DNA of 64,000 bases from Sabellastarte sp. h YS-2021 (lineage: Eukaryota; Annelida; Polychaeta; Sabellida; Sabellidae). Location of the stretch: positions 84,534,706-84,598,705 of the forward strand of contig OZ024934.1 in NCBI GenBank assembly GCA_964017235.1, read 5' to 3'. Below are positions 10,401 to 24,068 of the stretch, piece by piece (positions within the stretch are counted from its first letter, which is position 1; every line of letters starts with the position of its first letter). Below the pieces are notes generated by a model. It made no database searches, was not told the origin of the DNA, and was given only the letters and a program-made list of their open reading frames with translations. Made by a program: the position numbers and the translations under genes.

Positions 10401-13121
10401 AACTTAGGAAATAGCAGGTATATCCTAATACAACCAATCTGAAGCTCTTCTTTAATTTTGCATATGTTTTAACAATAATTGAGGATATATTAGGCCCATT
10501 TGGAGCATTACATCTCTGAAAATAAATTATTTCACCCATATAGTGCTGTAAAAATGGTCAAAAATACATGTAAATTACACCAAACCAGTACCAAATGTTG
10601 GTCTATAATGCTGAAATTTGGCCAGAATATAAGGTGGCACATACTAAATCTGACTGAACCGGTTTTAAAATTACATCTGATATAACAGTACCTATAGTTT
10701 GGCAATATTGGCCTCAGCTGGCCCCAAATTCGCTTCTGTGGGGCTGCATTAAGATATACTTAAATTTGGCAAAGTAAGACAATTTTAAGGCTGAAAACCA
10801 TATTGTTTGCTAGAGCTGGCGCCACTAAATGAGATTCCACAAGAATATTCCTTAAGAAATACATAACTGGTCCAAAATACACGTATTGGAAGTGCAGGTA
10901 TCGAGGGGGTGATCATATGGCACATCAGTCCAAAACCCCACTTAAACTTCATCAATCTGGCTCAGATTTTCACAGGAAACTCAGTTCATATCACACATTG
11001 ATATTGTATTGGCTTGACTTACTCAGGAAACCAATTAAAAATTTCAATTTTCCGGGGTTTGGGGCCAGGCTCAGCCCCCTCTCAAATTAGGAAATATCAG
11101 GTATATCCTAATACAACCAATCTGAAGCTGTTCTTTAATTTTGCATATGTTTTAACAATAATTGAGGATATATTAGGCCCATTTGGAGCATTACATCTCT
11201 GAAAATAAATTATTTCACCCATATAGTGCTGTAAAAATGGTCAAAAATACATGTAAATTACACCAAACCAGTACCAAATATTGGTCTATAATGCTGAAAT
11301 TTGGCCAGAATATAAGGTGGCACATACTAAATCTGACTGAACCGGTTTTAAAATTACATCTGATATAACAGTACCTATAGTTTGGCAATATTGGCTTCAG
11401 CTGGCCCCAAATTCGCTTCTGTGGGGCTGCATTAAGATATACTTAAATTTGGCAAAGTAAGACAATTTTAAGGCTGAAAACCATATTGTTTGCTAGAGCT
11501 GGCGCCACTAAATGAGATTCCACAACAATATTCCTTAAGAAATACATAACTGGTCCAAAATACACGTATTGGAAGTGCAGGTATCGAGGGGGTGATCATA
11601 TGGCACATCAGTCCAAAACCCCACTTAAACTTCATCAATCTGGCTCAGATTTTCACAGGAAACTCAGTTCATATCACACATTGATATTGTATTGGCTTGA
11701 CTTACTCAGGAAACCAATTAAAAATTTCAATTTTCCGGGGTTTGGGGCCAGGCTCAGCCCCCTCTCAAATTAGGAAATATCAGGTATATCCTAATACAAC
11801 CAATCTGAAGCTCTTCTTTAATTTTGCATATGTTTTAACAATAATTGAGGATATATTAGGCCCATTTGGAGCATTACATCTCTAAAAATAAATTATTTCG
11901 CCCATATAGTGCTGTAAAAATGGTCAAAAATACATGTAAATTACACCAAACCAGTACCAAATATTGGTCTATAATGCTGAAATTTGGCCAGAATATAAGG
12001 TGGCACATACTAAATCTGACTGAACCGGTTTTAAAATTACATCTGATATAACAGTACCTATAGTTTGGCAATATTGGCTTCAGCTGGCCCCAAATTCGCT
12101 TCTGTGGGGCTGCATTAAGATATACTTAAATTTGACAAAGTAAGACAATTTTAAGGCTGAAAACCACATTGTTTGCTAGAGCTGGCGCCACTAAATGAGA
12201 TTCCACAAGAACATTCCTTAATAAATACATAACTGGTCCAAAATACACGTATTGGAAGTGCAGGTATCGAGGGGGTGATCATATGGCACATCAGTCCAAA
12301 ACCCCACTTAAACTTCATCAATCTGGCTCAGATTTTCACAGGAAACTCAGTTCATATCACACATTGATATTGTATTGGCTTGACTTACTCAGGAAACCAA
12401 TTAAAAATTTCAATTTTCCGGGGTTTGGGGCCAGGCTCAGCCCCCTCTCAAATTAGGAAATATCAGGTATATCCTAATACAACCAATCTGAAGCTCTTCT
12501 TTAATTTTGCATATGTTTTAACAATAATTGAGGATATATTAGGCCCATTTGGAGGATTACATCTCTGAAAATAAATTATTTCACCCATATCATGCTGTAA
12601 AAATGGTCAAAAATACATGTAAATTACACCAAACCAGTACCAAATATTGGTCTGTAATGCTGAAATTTGGCCAGAATATAAGGTGGCACATACTAAATCT
12701 GACTGAACCGGTTTTAAAATTACATCTGATATAACAGTACCTATAGTTTGGCAATATTGGCTTCAGCTGGCCCCAAATTCGCTTCTGTGGGGCTGCATTA
12801 AGATATACTTAAATTTGGCAAAGTAAGACAATTTTAAGGCTGAAAACCATATTGTTTGCTAGAGCTGGCGCCACTAAATGAGATTCCCCAACAATATTCC
12901 TTAATAAATACATAACTGGTCCAAAATACACGTATTGGAAGTGCAGGTATCGAGGGGGTGATCATATGGCACATCAGTCCAAAACCCCACTTAAACTTCA
13001 TCAATCTGGCTCAGATTTTCACAGAAACTCAGTTCATATCACACATTGATATTGTATTGGCTTGACTTACTCAGGAAACCAATTAAAAATTTCAATTTTC
13101 CGGGGTTTGGGGCCAGGCTTA

Positions 13122-13133
13122 CCCCCCCCCCCC
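13122..13133 (+). repeat. Poly-C tract, C12 (unit 20)
   Basis: Its right flank reads AACTTAGTAAATAGTAGG; the T in TAGTAAAT is private to this copy. Confidence 0.95.
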
Positions 13134-13805
13134 AACTTAGTAAATAGTAGGTATATCCTAATACAACCAATCTGAAGCTCTTCTTTAATTTTGCATATGT
13201 TTTAACAATAATTGAGGATATATTAGGCCCATTTGGAGCATTACATCTCTGAAAATAAATTATTTCACCCATATAGTGCTGTAAAAATGGTCAAAAATAC
13301 ATGTAAATTACACCAAACCAGTACCAAATGTTGGTCTATAATGCTGAAATTTGGCCAGAATATAAGGTGGCACATACTAAATCTGACTGAACCGGTTTTA
13401 AAATTACATCTGATATAACAGTACCTATAGTTTGGCAATATTGGCTTCAGCTGGCCCCAAATTCGCTTCTGTGGGGCTGCATTAAGATATACTTAAATTT
13501 GGCAAAGTAAGACAATTTTAAGGCTGAAAACCACATTGTTTGCTAGAGCTGGCGCCACTAAATGAGATTCCACAACAATATTCCTTAATAAATACATAAC
13601 TGGTCCAAAATACACGTATTGGAAGTGGAGGTATCGATGGGGTGATCATATGGCACATCAGTCCAAAACCCCACTTAAACTTCATCAATCTGGCTCAGAT
13701 TTTCACAGAAACTCAGTTCATATCACACATTGATATTGTATTGGCTTGACTTACTCAGGAAACCAATTAAAAATTTCAATTTTCCGGGGTTTGGGGCCAG
13801 GCTTA

Positions 13806-13817
13806 CCCCCCCCCCCC
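13806..13817 (+). repeat. Poly-C tract, C12 (unit 21)
   Basis: Uninterrupted. Its counterparts in the later copies, units 29 and 35, have 15 and 11 C. Confidence 0.95.
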
Positions 13818-14489
13818 AACTTAGGAAATAGCAGGTATATCCTAATACAACCAATCTGAAGCTCTTCTTTAATTTTGCATATGTTTTAACAATAATTGAG
13901 GATATATTAGGCCCATTTGGAGCATTACATCTCTGAAAATAAATTATTTCACCCATATAGGGCTGTAAAAATGGTCAAAAATACATGTAAATTACACCAA
14001 ACCAGTACCAAATATTGGTCTATAATGCTGAAATTTGGCCAGAATATAAGGTGGCACATACTAAATCTGACTGAACCGGTTTTAAAATTACATCTGATAT
14101 AACAGTACCTATAGTTTGGCAATATTGGCTTCAGCTGGCCCCAAATTCGCTTCTGTGGGGCTGCATTAAGATATACTTAAATTTGGCAAAGTAAGACAAT
14201 TTTAAGGCTGAAAACCATATTGTTTGCTAGAGCTGGCGCCACTAAATGAGATTCCACAACAATATTCCTTAATAAATACATAACTGGTCCAAAATACACG
14301 TATTGGAAGTGCAGGTATCGAGGGGGTGATCATATGGCACATCAGTCCAAAACCCCACTTAAACTTCATCAATCTGGCTCAGATTTTCACAGAAACTCAG
14401 TTCATATCACACATTGATATTGTATTGGCTTGACTTACTCAGGAAACCAATTAAAAATTTCAATTTTCCGGGGTTTGGGGCCAGGCTTA

Positions 14490-14498
14490 CCCCCCCCC
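14490..14498 (+). repeat. Poly-C tract, C9 (unit 22)
   Basis: Shortest class of tract, giving a 681-bp monomer. It is identical in length to the tracts of units 30 and 36. Confidence 0.95.
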
Positions 14499-15854
14499 AA
14501 CTTAGGAAATAGCAGGTATATCCTAATACAACCAATCTGAAGCTCTTCTTTAATTTTGCATATGTTTTAACAATAATTGAGGATATATTAGGCCCATTTG
14601 GAGCATTACATCTCTGAAAATAAATTATTTCACCCATATAGTGCTGTAAAAATGGTCAAAAATACATGTAAATTACACCAAACCAGTACCAAATGTTGGT
14701 CTATAATGCTGAAATTTGGCCAGAATATAAGGTGGCACATACTAAATCTGACTGAACCGGTTTTAAAATTACATCTGATATAACAGTACCTATAGTTTGG
14801 CAATATTGGCTTTAGCTGGCCCCAAATTCGCTTCTGTGGGGCTGCATTAAGATATACTTAAATTTGGCAAAGTAAGACAATTTTAAGGCTGAAAACCATA
14901 TTGTTTGCTAGAGCTGGCGCCACTAAATGAGATTCCACAAGAATATTCCTTAAGAAATACATAACTGGTCCAAAATACACGTATTGGAAGTGCAGGTATC
15001 GAGGGGGTGATCATATGGCACATCAGTCCAAAACCCCACTTAAACTTCATCAATCTGGCTCAGATTTTCACAGGAAACTCAGTTCATATCACACATTGAT
15101 ATTGTATTGGCTTGACTTACTCAGGAAACCAATTAAAAATTTCAATTTTCCGGGGTTTGGGGCCAGGCTCAGCCCCCTCTCAAATTAGGAAATATCAGGT
15201 ATATCCTAATACAACCAATCTGAAGCTCTTCTTTAATTTTGCATATGTTTTAACAATAATTGAGGATATATTAGGCCCATTTGGAGCATTACATCTCTGA
15301 AAATAAATTATTTCACCCATATAGTGCTGTAAAAATGGTCAAAAATACATGTAAATTACACCAAACCAGTACCAAATGTTGGTCTATAATGCTGAAATTT
15401 GGCCAGAATATAAGGTGGCACATACTAAATCTGACTGAACCGGTTTTAAAATTACATCTGATATAACAGTACCTATAGTTTGGCAATATTGGCCTCAGCT
15501 GGCCCCAAATTCGCTTCTGTGGGGCTGCATTAAGATATACTTAAATTTGGCAAAGTAAGACAATTTTAAGGCTGAAAACCATATTGTTTGCTAGAGCTGG
15601 CGCCACTAAATGAGATTCCACAAGAATATTCCTTAAGAAATACATAACTGGTCCAAAATACACGTATTGGAAGTGCAGGTATCGAGGGGGTGATCATATG
15701 GCACATCAGTCCAAAACCCCACTTAAACTTCATCAATCTGGCTCAGATTTTCACAGGAAACTCAGTTCATATCACACATTGATATTGTATTGGCTTGACT
15801 TACTCAGGAAACCAATTAAAAATTTCAATTTTCCGGGGTTTGGGGCCAGGCTTA

Positions 15855-15867
15855 CCCCCCCCCCCCC
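15855..15867 (+). repeat. Poly-C tract, C13 (unit 24)
   Basis: The only poly-C copy that keeps GG at offset 62-63, indicating exchange between that site and the tract. Confidence 0.95.
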
Positions 15868-18588
15868 AACTTAGGAAATAGCAGGTATATCCTAATACAA
15901 CCAATCTGAAGCTCTTCTTTAATTTTGCATATGTTTTAACAATAATTGAGGATATATTAGGCCCATTTGGAGCATTACATCTCTGAAAATAAATTATTTC
16001 ACCCATATAGTGCTGTAAAAATGGTCAAAAATACATGTAAATTACACCAAACCAGTACCAAATGTTGGTCTATAATGCTGAAATTTGGCCAGAATATAAG
16101 GTGGCACATACTAAATCTGACTGAACCGGTTTTAAAATTACATCTGATATAACAGTACCTATAGTTTGGCAATATTGGCCTCAGCTGGCCCCAAATTCGC
16201 TTCTGTGGGGCTGCATTAAGATATACTTAAATTTGGCAAAGTAAGACAATTTTAAGGCTGAAAACCATATTGTTTGCTAGAGCTGGCGCCACTAAATGAG
16301 ATTCCACAAGAATATTCCTTAAGAAATACATAACTGGTCCAAAATACACGTATTGGAAGTGCAGGTATCGAGGGGGTGATCATATGGCACATCAGTCCAA
16401 AACCCCACTTAAACTTCATCAATCTGGCTCAGATTTTCACAGGAAACTCAGTTCATATCACACATTGATATTGTATTGGCTTGACTTACTCAGGAAACCA
16501 ATTAAAAATTTCAATTTTCCGGGGTTTGGGGCCAGGCTCAGCCCCCTCTCAAATTAGGAAATATCAGGTATATCCTAATACAACCAATCTGAAGCTGTTC
16601 TTTAATTTTGCATATGTTTTAACAATAATTGAGGATATATTAGGCCCATTTGGAGCATTACATCTCTGAAAATAAATTATTTCACCCATATAGTGCTGTA
16701 AAAATGGTCAAAAATACATGTAAATTACACCAAACCAGTACCAAATATTGGTCTATAATGCTGAAATTTGGCCAGAATATAAGGTGGCACATACTAAATC
16801 TGACTGAACCGGTTTTAAAATTACATCTGATATAACAGTACCTATAGTTTGGCAATATTGGCTTCAGCTGGCCCCAAATTCGCTTCTGTGGGGCTGCATT
16901 AAGATATACTTAAATTTGGCAAAGTAAGACAATTTTAAGGCTGAAAACCATATTGTTTGCTAGAGCTGGCGCCACTAAATGAGATTCCACAACAATATTC
17001 CTTAAGAAATACATAACTGGTCCAAAATACACGTATTGGAAGTGCAGGTATCGAGGGGGTGATCATATGGCACATCAGTCCAAAACCCCACTTAAACTTC
17101 ATCAATCTGGCTCAGATTTTCACAGGAAACTCAGTTCATATCACACATTGATATTGTATTGGCTTGACTTACTCAGGAAACCAATTAAAAATTTCAATTT
17201 TCCGGGGTTTGGGGCCAGGCTCAGCCCCCTCTCAAATTAGGAAATATCAGGTATATCCTAATACAACCAATCTGAAGCTCTTCTTTAATTTTGCATATGT
17301 TTTAACAATAATTGAGGATATATTAGGCCCATTTGGAGCATTACATCTCTAAAAATAAATTATTTCGCCCATATAGTGCTGTAAAAATGGTCAAAAATAC
17401 ATGTAAATTACACCAAACCAGTACCAAATATTGGTCTATAATGCTGAAATTTGGCCAGAATATAAGGTGGCACATACTAAATCTGACTGAACCGGTTTTA
17501 AAATTACATCTGATATAACAGTACCTATAGTTTGGCAATATTGGCTTCAGCTGGCCCCAAATTCGCTTCTGTGGGGCTGCATTAAGATATACTTAAATTT
17601 GACAAAGTAAGACAATTTTAAGGCTGAAAACCACATTGTTTGCTAGAGCTGGCGCCACTAAATGAGATTCCACAAGAACATTCCTTAATAAATACATAAC
17701 TGGTCCAAAATACACGTATTGGAAGTGCAGGTATCGAGGGGGTGATCATATGGCACATCAGTCCAAAACCCCACTTAAACTTCATCAATCTGGCTCAGAT
17801 TTTCACAGGAAACTCAGTTCATATCACACATTGATATTGTATTGGCTTGACTTACTCAGGAAACCAATTAAAAATTTCAATTTTCCGGGGTTTGGGGCCA
17901 GGCTCAGCCCCCTCTCAAATTAGGAAATATCAGGTATATCCTAATACAACCAATCTGAAGCTCTTCTTTAATTTTGCATATGTTTTAACAATAATTGAGG
18001 ATATATTAGGCCCATTTGGAGCATTACATCTCTGAAAATAAATTATTTCACCCATATCATGCTGTAAAAATGGTCAAAAATACATGTAAATTACACCAAA
18101 CCAGTACCAAATATTGGTCTGTAATGCTGAAATTTGGCCAGAATATAAGGTGGCACATACTAAATCTGACTGAACCGGTTTTAAAATTACATCTGATATA
18201 ACAGTACCTATAGTTTGGCAATATTGGCTTCAGCTGGCCCCAAATTCGCTTCTGTGGGGCTGCATTAAGATATACTTAAATTTGGCAAAGTAAGACAATT
18301 TTAAGGCTGAAAACCATATTGTTTGCTAGAGCTGGCGCCACTAAATGAGATTCCCCAACAATATTCCTTAATAAATACATAACTGGTCCAAAATACACGT
18401 ATTGGAAGTGCAGGTATCGAGGGGGTGATCATATGGCACATCAGTCCAAAACCCCACTTAAACTTCATCAATCTGGCTCAGATTTTCACAGAAACTCAGT
18501 TCATATCACACATTGATATTGTATTGGCTTGACTTACTCAGGAAACCAATTAAAAATTTCAATTTTCCGGGGTTTGGGGCCAGGCTTA

Positions 18589-18600
18589 CCCCCCCCCCCC
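18589..18600 (+). repeat. Poly-C tract, C12 (unit 28)
   Basis: Same length as its counterpart in unit 20, one higher-order repeat upstream; flank AAATAGTAGG. Confidence 0.95.
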
Positions 18601-19272
18601 AACTTAGGAAATAGTAGGTATATCCTAATACAACCAATCTGAAGCTCTTCTTTAATTTTGCATATGTTTTAACAATAATTGAGGATATATTAGGCCCATT
18701 TGGAGCATTACATCTCTGAAAATAAATTATTTCACCCATATAGTGCTGTAAAAATGGTCAAAAATACATGTAAATTACACCAAACCAGTACCAAATGTTG
18801 GTCTATAATGCTGAAATTTGGCCAGAATATAAGGTGGCACATACTAAATCTGACTGAACCGGTTTTAAAATTACATCTGATATAACAGTACCTATAGTTT
18901 GGCAATATTGGCTTCAGCTGGCCCCAAATTCGCTTCTGTGGGGCTGCATTAAGATATACTTAAATTTGGCAAAGTAAGACAATTTTAAGGCTGAAAACCA
19001 CATTGTTTGCTAGAGCTGGCGCCACTAAATGAGATTCCACAACAATATTCCTTAATAAATACATAACTGGTCCAAAATACACGTATTGGAAGTGGAGGTA
19101 TCGATGGGGTGATCATATGGCACATCAGTCCAAAACCCCACTTAAACTTCATCAATCTGGCTCAGATTTTCACAGAAACTCAGTTCATATCACACATTGA
19201 TATTGTATTGGCTTGACTTACTCAGGAAACCAATTAAAAATTTCAATTTTCCGGGGTTTGGGGCCAGGCTTA

Positions 19273-19287
19273 CCCCCCCCCCCCCCC
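19273..19287 (+). repeat. Poly-C tract, C15 (unit 29)
   Basis: Three bases longer than the counterpart in unit 21. This shifts the offset between 8-mer copies from 5,467 to 5,470 bp. Confidence 0.95.
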
Positions 19288-19959
19288 AACTTAGGAAATA
19301 GCAGGTATATCCTAATACAACCAATCTGAAGCTCTTCTTTAATTTTGCATATGTTTTAACAATAATTGAGGATATATTAGGCCCATTTGGAGCATTACAT
19401 CTCTGAAAATAAATTATTTCACCCATATAGGGCTGTAAAAATGGTCAAAAATACATGTAAATTACACCAAACCAGTACCAAATATTGGTCTATAATGCTG
19501 AAATTTGGCCAGAATATAAGGTGGCACATACTAAATCTGACTGAACCGGTTTTAAAATTACATCTGATATAACAGTACCTATAGTTTGGCAATATTGGCT
19601 TCAGCTGGCCCCAAATTCGCTTCTGTGGGGCTGCATTAAGATATACTTAAATTTGGCAAAGTAAGACAATTTTAAGGCTGAAAACCATATTGTTTGCTAG
19701 AGCTGGCGCCACTAAATGAGATTCCACAACAATATTCCTTAATAAATACATAACTGGTCCAAAATACACGTATTGGAAGTGCAGGTATCGAGGGGGTGAT
19801 CATATGGCACATCAGTCCAAAACCCCACTTAAACTTCATCAATCTGGCTCAGATTTTCACAGAAACTCAGTTCATATCACACATTGATATTGTATTGGCT
19901 TGACTTACTCAGGAAACCAATTAAAAATTTCAATTTTCCGGGGTTTGGGGCCAGGCTTA

Positions 19960-19968
19960 CCCCCCCCC
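19960..19968 (+). repeat. Poly-C tract, C9 (unit 30)
   Basis: Third member of the second D triplet, unchanged in length from unit 22. Confidence 0.95.
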
Positions 19969-21164
19969 AACTTAGGAAATAGCAGGTATATCCTAATACA
20001 ACCAATCTGAAGCTCTTCTTTAATTTTGCATATGTTTTAACAATAATTGAGGATATATTAGGCCCATTTGGAGCATTACATCTCTGAAAATAAATTATTT
20101 CACCCATATAGTGCTGTAAAAATGGTCAAAAATACATGTAAATTACACCAAACCAGTACCAAATGTTGGTCTATAATGCTGAAATTTGGCCAGAATATAA
20201 GGTGGCACATACTAAATCTGACTGAACCGGTTTTAAAATTACATCTGATATAACAGTACCTATAGTTTGGCAATATTGGCTTTAGCTGGCCCCAAATTCG
20301 CTTCTGTGGGGCTGCATTAAGATATACTTAAATTTGGCAAAGTAAGACAATTTTAAGGCTGAAAACCATATTGTTTGCTAGAGCTGGCGCCACTAAATGA
20401 GATTCCACAAGAATATTCCTTAAGAAATACATAACTGGTCCAAAATACACGTATTGGAAGTGCAGGTATCGAGGGGGTGATCATATGGCACATCAGTCCA
20501 AAACCCCACTTAAACTTCATCAATCTGGCTCAGATTTTCACAGGAAACTCAGTTCATATCACACATTGATATTGTATTGGCTTGACTTACTCAGGAAACC
20601 AATTAAAAATTTCAATTTTCCGGGGTTTGGGGCCAGGCTCAGCCCCCTCTCAAATTAGGAAATATCAGGTATATCCTAATACAACCAATCTGAAGCTCTT
20701 CTTTAATTTTGCATATGTTTTAACAATAATTGAGGATATATTAGGCCCATTTGGAGCATTACATCTCTGAAAATAAATTATTTCACCCATATAGTGCTGT
20801 AAAAATGGTCAAAAATACATGTAAATTACACCAAACCAGTACCAAATGTTGGTCTATAATGCTGAAATTTGGCCAGAATATAAGGTGGCACATACTAAAT
20901 CTGACTGAACCGGTTTTAAAATTACATCTGATATAACAGTACCTATAGTTTGGCAATATTGGCTTTAGCTGGCCCCAAATTCGCTTCTGTGGGGCTGCAT
21001 TAAGATATACTTAAATTTGGCAAAGTAAGACAATTTTAAGGCTGAAAACCATATTGTTTGCTAGAGCTGGCGCCACTAAATGAGATTCCACAAGAATATT
21101 CCTTAAGAAATACATAACTGGTCCAAAATACACGTATTGGAAGTGCAGGTATCGAGGGGGTGAT

Positions 21165-22530
21165 CATATGGCACATCAGTCCAAAACCCCACTTAAACTT
21201 CATCAATCTGGCTCAGATTTTCACAGGAAACTCAGTTCATATCACACATTGATATTGTATTGGCTTGACTTACTCAGGAAACCAATTAAAAATTTCAATT
21301 TTCCGGGGTTTGGGGCCAGGCTCAGCCCCCTCTCAAATTAGGAAATATCAGGTATATCCTAATACAACCAATCTGAAGCTCTTCTTTAATTTTGCATATG
21401 TTTTAACAATAATTGAGGATATATTAGGCCCATTTGGAGCATTACATCTCTGAAAATAAATTATTTCACCCATATAGTGCTGTAAAAATGGTCAAAAATA
21501 CATGTAAATTACACCAAACCAGTACCAAATATTGGTCTATAATGCTGAAATTTGGCCAGAATATAAGGTGGCACATACTAAATCTGACTGAACCGGTTTT
21601 AAAATTACATCTGATATAACAGTACCTATAGTTTGGCAATATTGGCTTCAGCTGGCCCCAAATTCGCTTCTGTGGGGCTGCATTAAGATATACTTAAATT
21701 TGGCAAAGTAAGACAATTTTAAGGCTGAAAACCATATTGTTTGCTAGAGCTGGCGCCACTAAATGAGATTCCACAAGAATATTCCTTAAGAAATACATAA
21801 CTGGTCCAAAATACACGTATTGGAAGTGCAGGTATCGAGGGGGTGATCATATGGCACATCAGTCCAAAACCCCACTTAAACTTCATCAATCTGGCTCAGA
21901 TTTTCACAGGAAACTCAGTTCATATCACACATTGATATTGTATTGGCTTGACTTACTCAGGAAACCAATTAAAAATTTCAATTTTCCGGGATTTGGGGCC
22001 AGGCTCAGGCCCCTCTCAAATTAGGAAATATCAGGTATATCCTAATACAACCAATCTGAAGCTCTTCTTTAATTTTGCATATGTTTTAACAATAATTGAG
22101 GATATATTAGGCCCATTTGGAGCATTACATCTCTGAAAATAAATTATTTCACCCATATAGTGCTGTAAAAATGGTCAAAAATACATGTAAATTACACCAA
22201 ACCAGTACCAAATATTGGTCTATAATGCTGAAATTTGGCCAGAATATAAGGTGGCACAAACTAAATCTGACTGAACCGGTTTTAAAATTACATCTGATAT
22301 AACAGTACCTATAGTTTGGCAATATTGGCTTCAGCTGGCCCCAAATTCGCTTCTGTGGGGCTGCATTAAGATATACTTAAATTTGGCAAAGTAAGACAAT
22401 TTTAAGGCTGAAAACCATACTGTTTGCTAGAGCTGGCGCCACTAAATGAGATTCCACAACAATATTCCTTAATAAATACATAACTGGTCCAAAATACACG
22501 TATTGGAAGTGCAGGTATCGAGGGGGTGAT
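21165..22530 (+). repeat. Satellite block, units 32-33
   Basis: Units start at 21165 and 21848, both class A. Unit 32 combines TATTGG and CTTCAGC on its left with CAAGAAT and TAAGAAAT on its right, so it looks like a recombinant of the two monomer families. Unit 33 carries several private substitutions: CCGGGATTTGG, GCTCAGGCCCC, GGCACAAACT and CCATACTG. It occupies the place of units 19 and 27 before the next D triplet. Confidence 0.85.
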
Positions 22531-22689
22531 CATATGGCACATCAGTCCAAAACCCCACTTAAACTTCATCAATCTGGCTCAGATTTTCACAGAAACTCAG
22601 TTCATATCACACATTGATATTGTATTGGCTTGACTTACTCAGGAAACCAATTAAAAATTTCAATTTTCCGGGGTTTGGGGCCAGGCTTA

Positions 22690-22704
22690 CCCCCCCCCCC
22701 CCCC
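22690..22704 (+). repeat. Poly-C tract, C15 (unit 34)
   Basis: First member of the third D triplet; counterparts in units 20 and 28 have 12 C. Confidence 0.95.
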
Positions 22705-23376
22705 AACTTAGGAAATAGTAGGTATATCCTAATACAACCAATCTGAAGCTCTTCTTTAATTTTGCATATGTTTTAACAATAATTGAGGATATATTAGGCC
22801 CATTTGGAGCATTACATCTCTGAAAATAAATTATTTCACCCATATAGTGCTGTAAAAATGGTCAAAAATACATGTAAATTACACCAAACCAGTACCAAAT
22901 GTTGGTCTATAATGCTGAAATTTGGCCAGAATATAAGGTGGCACATACTAAATCTGACTGAACCGGTTTTAAAATTACATCTGATATAACAGTACCTATA
23001 GTTTGGCAATATTGGCTTCAGCTGGCCCCAAATTCGCTTCTGTGGGGCTGCATTAAGATACACTTAAATTTGGCAAAGTAAGACAATTTTAAGGCTGAAA
23101 ACCACATTGTTTGCTAGAGCTGGCGCCACTAAATGAGATTCCACAACAATATTCCTTAATAAATACATAACTGGTCCAAAATACACGTATTGGAAGTGGA
23201 GGTATCGATGGGGTGATCATATGGCACATCAGTCCAAAACCCCACTTAAACTTCATCAATCTGGCTCAGATTTTCACAGAAACTCAGTTCATATCACACA
23301 TTGATATTGTATTGGCTTGACTTACTCAGGAAACCAATTAAAAATTTCAATTTTCCGGGGTTTGGGGCCAGGCTTA

Positions 23377-23387
23377 CCCCCCCCCCC
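23377..23387 (+). repeat. Poly-C tract, C11 (unit 35)
   Basis: Happens to restore a 683-bp monomer, because the extra C offset the single-G deletion. Confidence 0.95.
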
Positions 23388-24059
23388 AACTTAGGAAATA
23401 GCAGGTATATCCTAATACAACCAATCTGAAGCTCTTCTTTAATTTTGCATATGTTTTAACAATAATTGAGAATATATTAGGCCCATTTGGAGCATTACAT
23501 CTCTGAAAATAAATTATTTCACCCATATAGGGCTGTAAAAATGGTCAAAAATACATGTAAATTACACCAAACCAGTACCAAATATTGGTCTATAATGCTG
23601 AAATTTGGCCAGAATATAAGGTGGCACATACTAAATCTGACTGAACCGGTTTTAAAATTACATCTGATATAACAGTACCTATAGTTTGGCAATATTGGCT
23701 TCAGCTGGCCCCAAATTCGCTTCTGTGGGGCTGCATTAAGATATACTTAAATTTGGCAAAGTAAGACAATTTTAAGGCTGAAAACCATATTGTTTGCTAG
23801 AGCTGGCGCCACTAAATGAGATTCCACAACAATATTCCTTAATAAATACATAACTGGTCCAAAATACACGTATTGGAAGTGCAGGTATCGAGGGGGTGAT
23901 CATATGGCACATCAGTCCAAAACCCCACTTAAACTTCATCAATCTGGCTCAGATTTTCACAGAAACTCAGTTCATATCACACATTGATATTGTATTGGCT
24001 TGACTTACTCAGGAAACCAATTAAAAATTTCAATTTTCCGGGGTTTGGGGCCAGGCTTA

Positions 24060-24068
24060 CCCCCCCCC
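24060..24068 (+). repeat. Poly-C tract, C9 (unit 36)
   Basis: Last poly-C run before the FF-type domain; none occurs in the next 8.8 kb. Confidence 0.95.

Larger units (their letters stand above)
10226..15694 (+). repeat. 8-monomer higher-order repeat, copy 1 (units 16-23)
   Basis: Units start at 10226, 10914, 11597, 12280, 12963, 13647, 14331 and 15012; classes are D A A A D D D A. Diagnostic order: unit 16 poly-C with GGCCTCAGCTGG; unit 17 with GAAGCTGTTC; unit 18 with GACAAAG and GAACATTCC; unit 19 with CATATCATGC and GATTCCCC; unit 20 poly-C with AAATAGTAGG and GTGGAGGTATCGATGG; unit 21 poly-C with CATATAGGGCTG; unit 22 with C9; unit 23 class A with TGTTGG. The same order recurs 5,467 to 5,470 bp downstream. 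Total length is 5,469 bp. Confidence 0.93.
15695..21164 (+). repeat. 8-monomer higher-order repeat, copy 2 (units 24-31)
   Basis: Units start at 15695, 16381, 17064, 17747, 18430, 19114, 19801 and 20482. The variant order matches copy 1, including the rare GAAGCTGTTC (units 17/25), GAACATTCC (18/26), GATTCCCC (19/27), GTGGAGGTATCGATGG (20/28) and CATATAGGGCTG (21/29). Offsets are 5,467 bp for the first four anchors and 5,470 after unit 29, where the C tract grew from 12 to 15. Differences are few: unit 24 has C13 with an intact GG at offset 62 against C16 and single G in unit 16; unit 27 has GGAGCA where unit 19 has GGAGGA; unit 31 has CTTTAGC where unit 23 has CCTCAGC. Confidence 0.93.
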
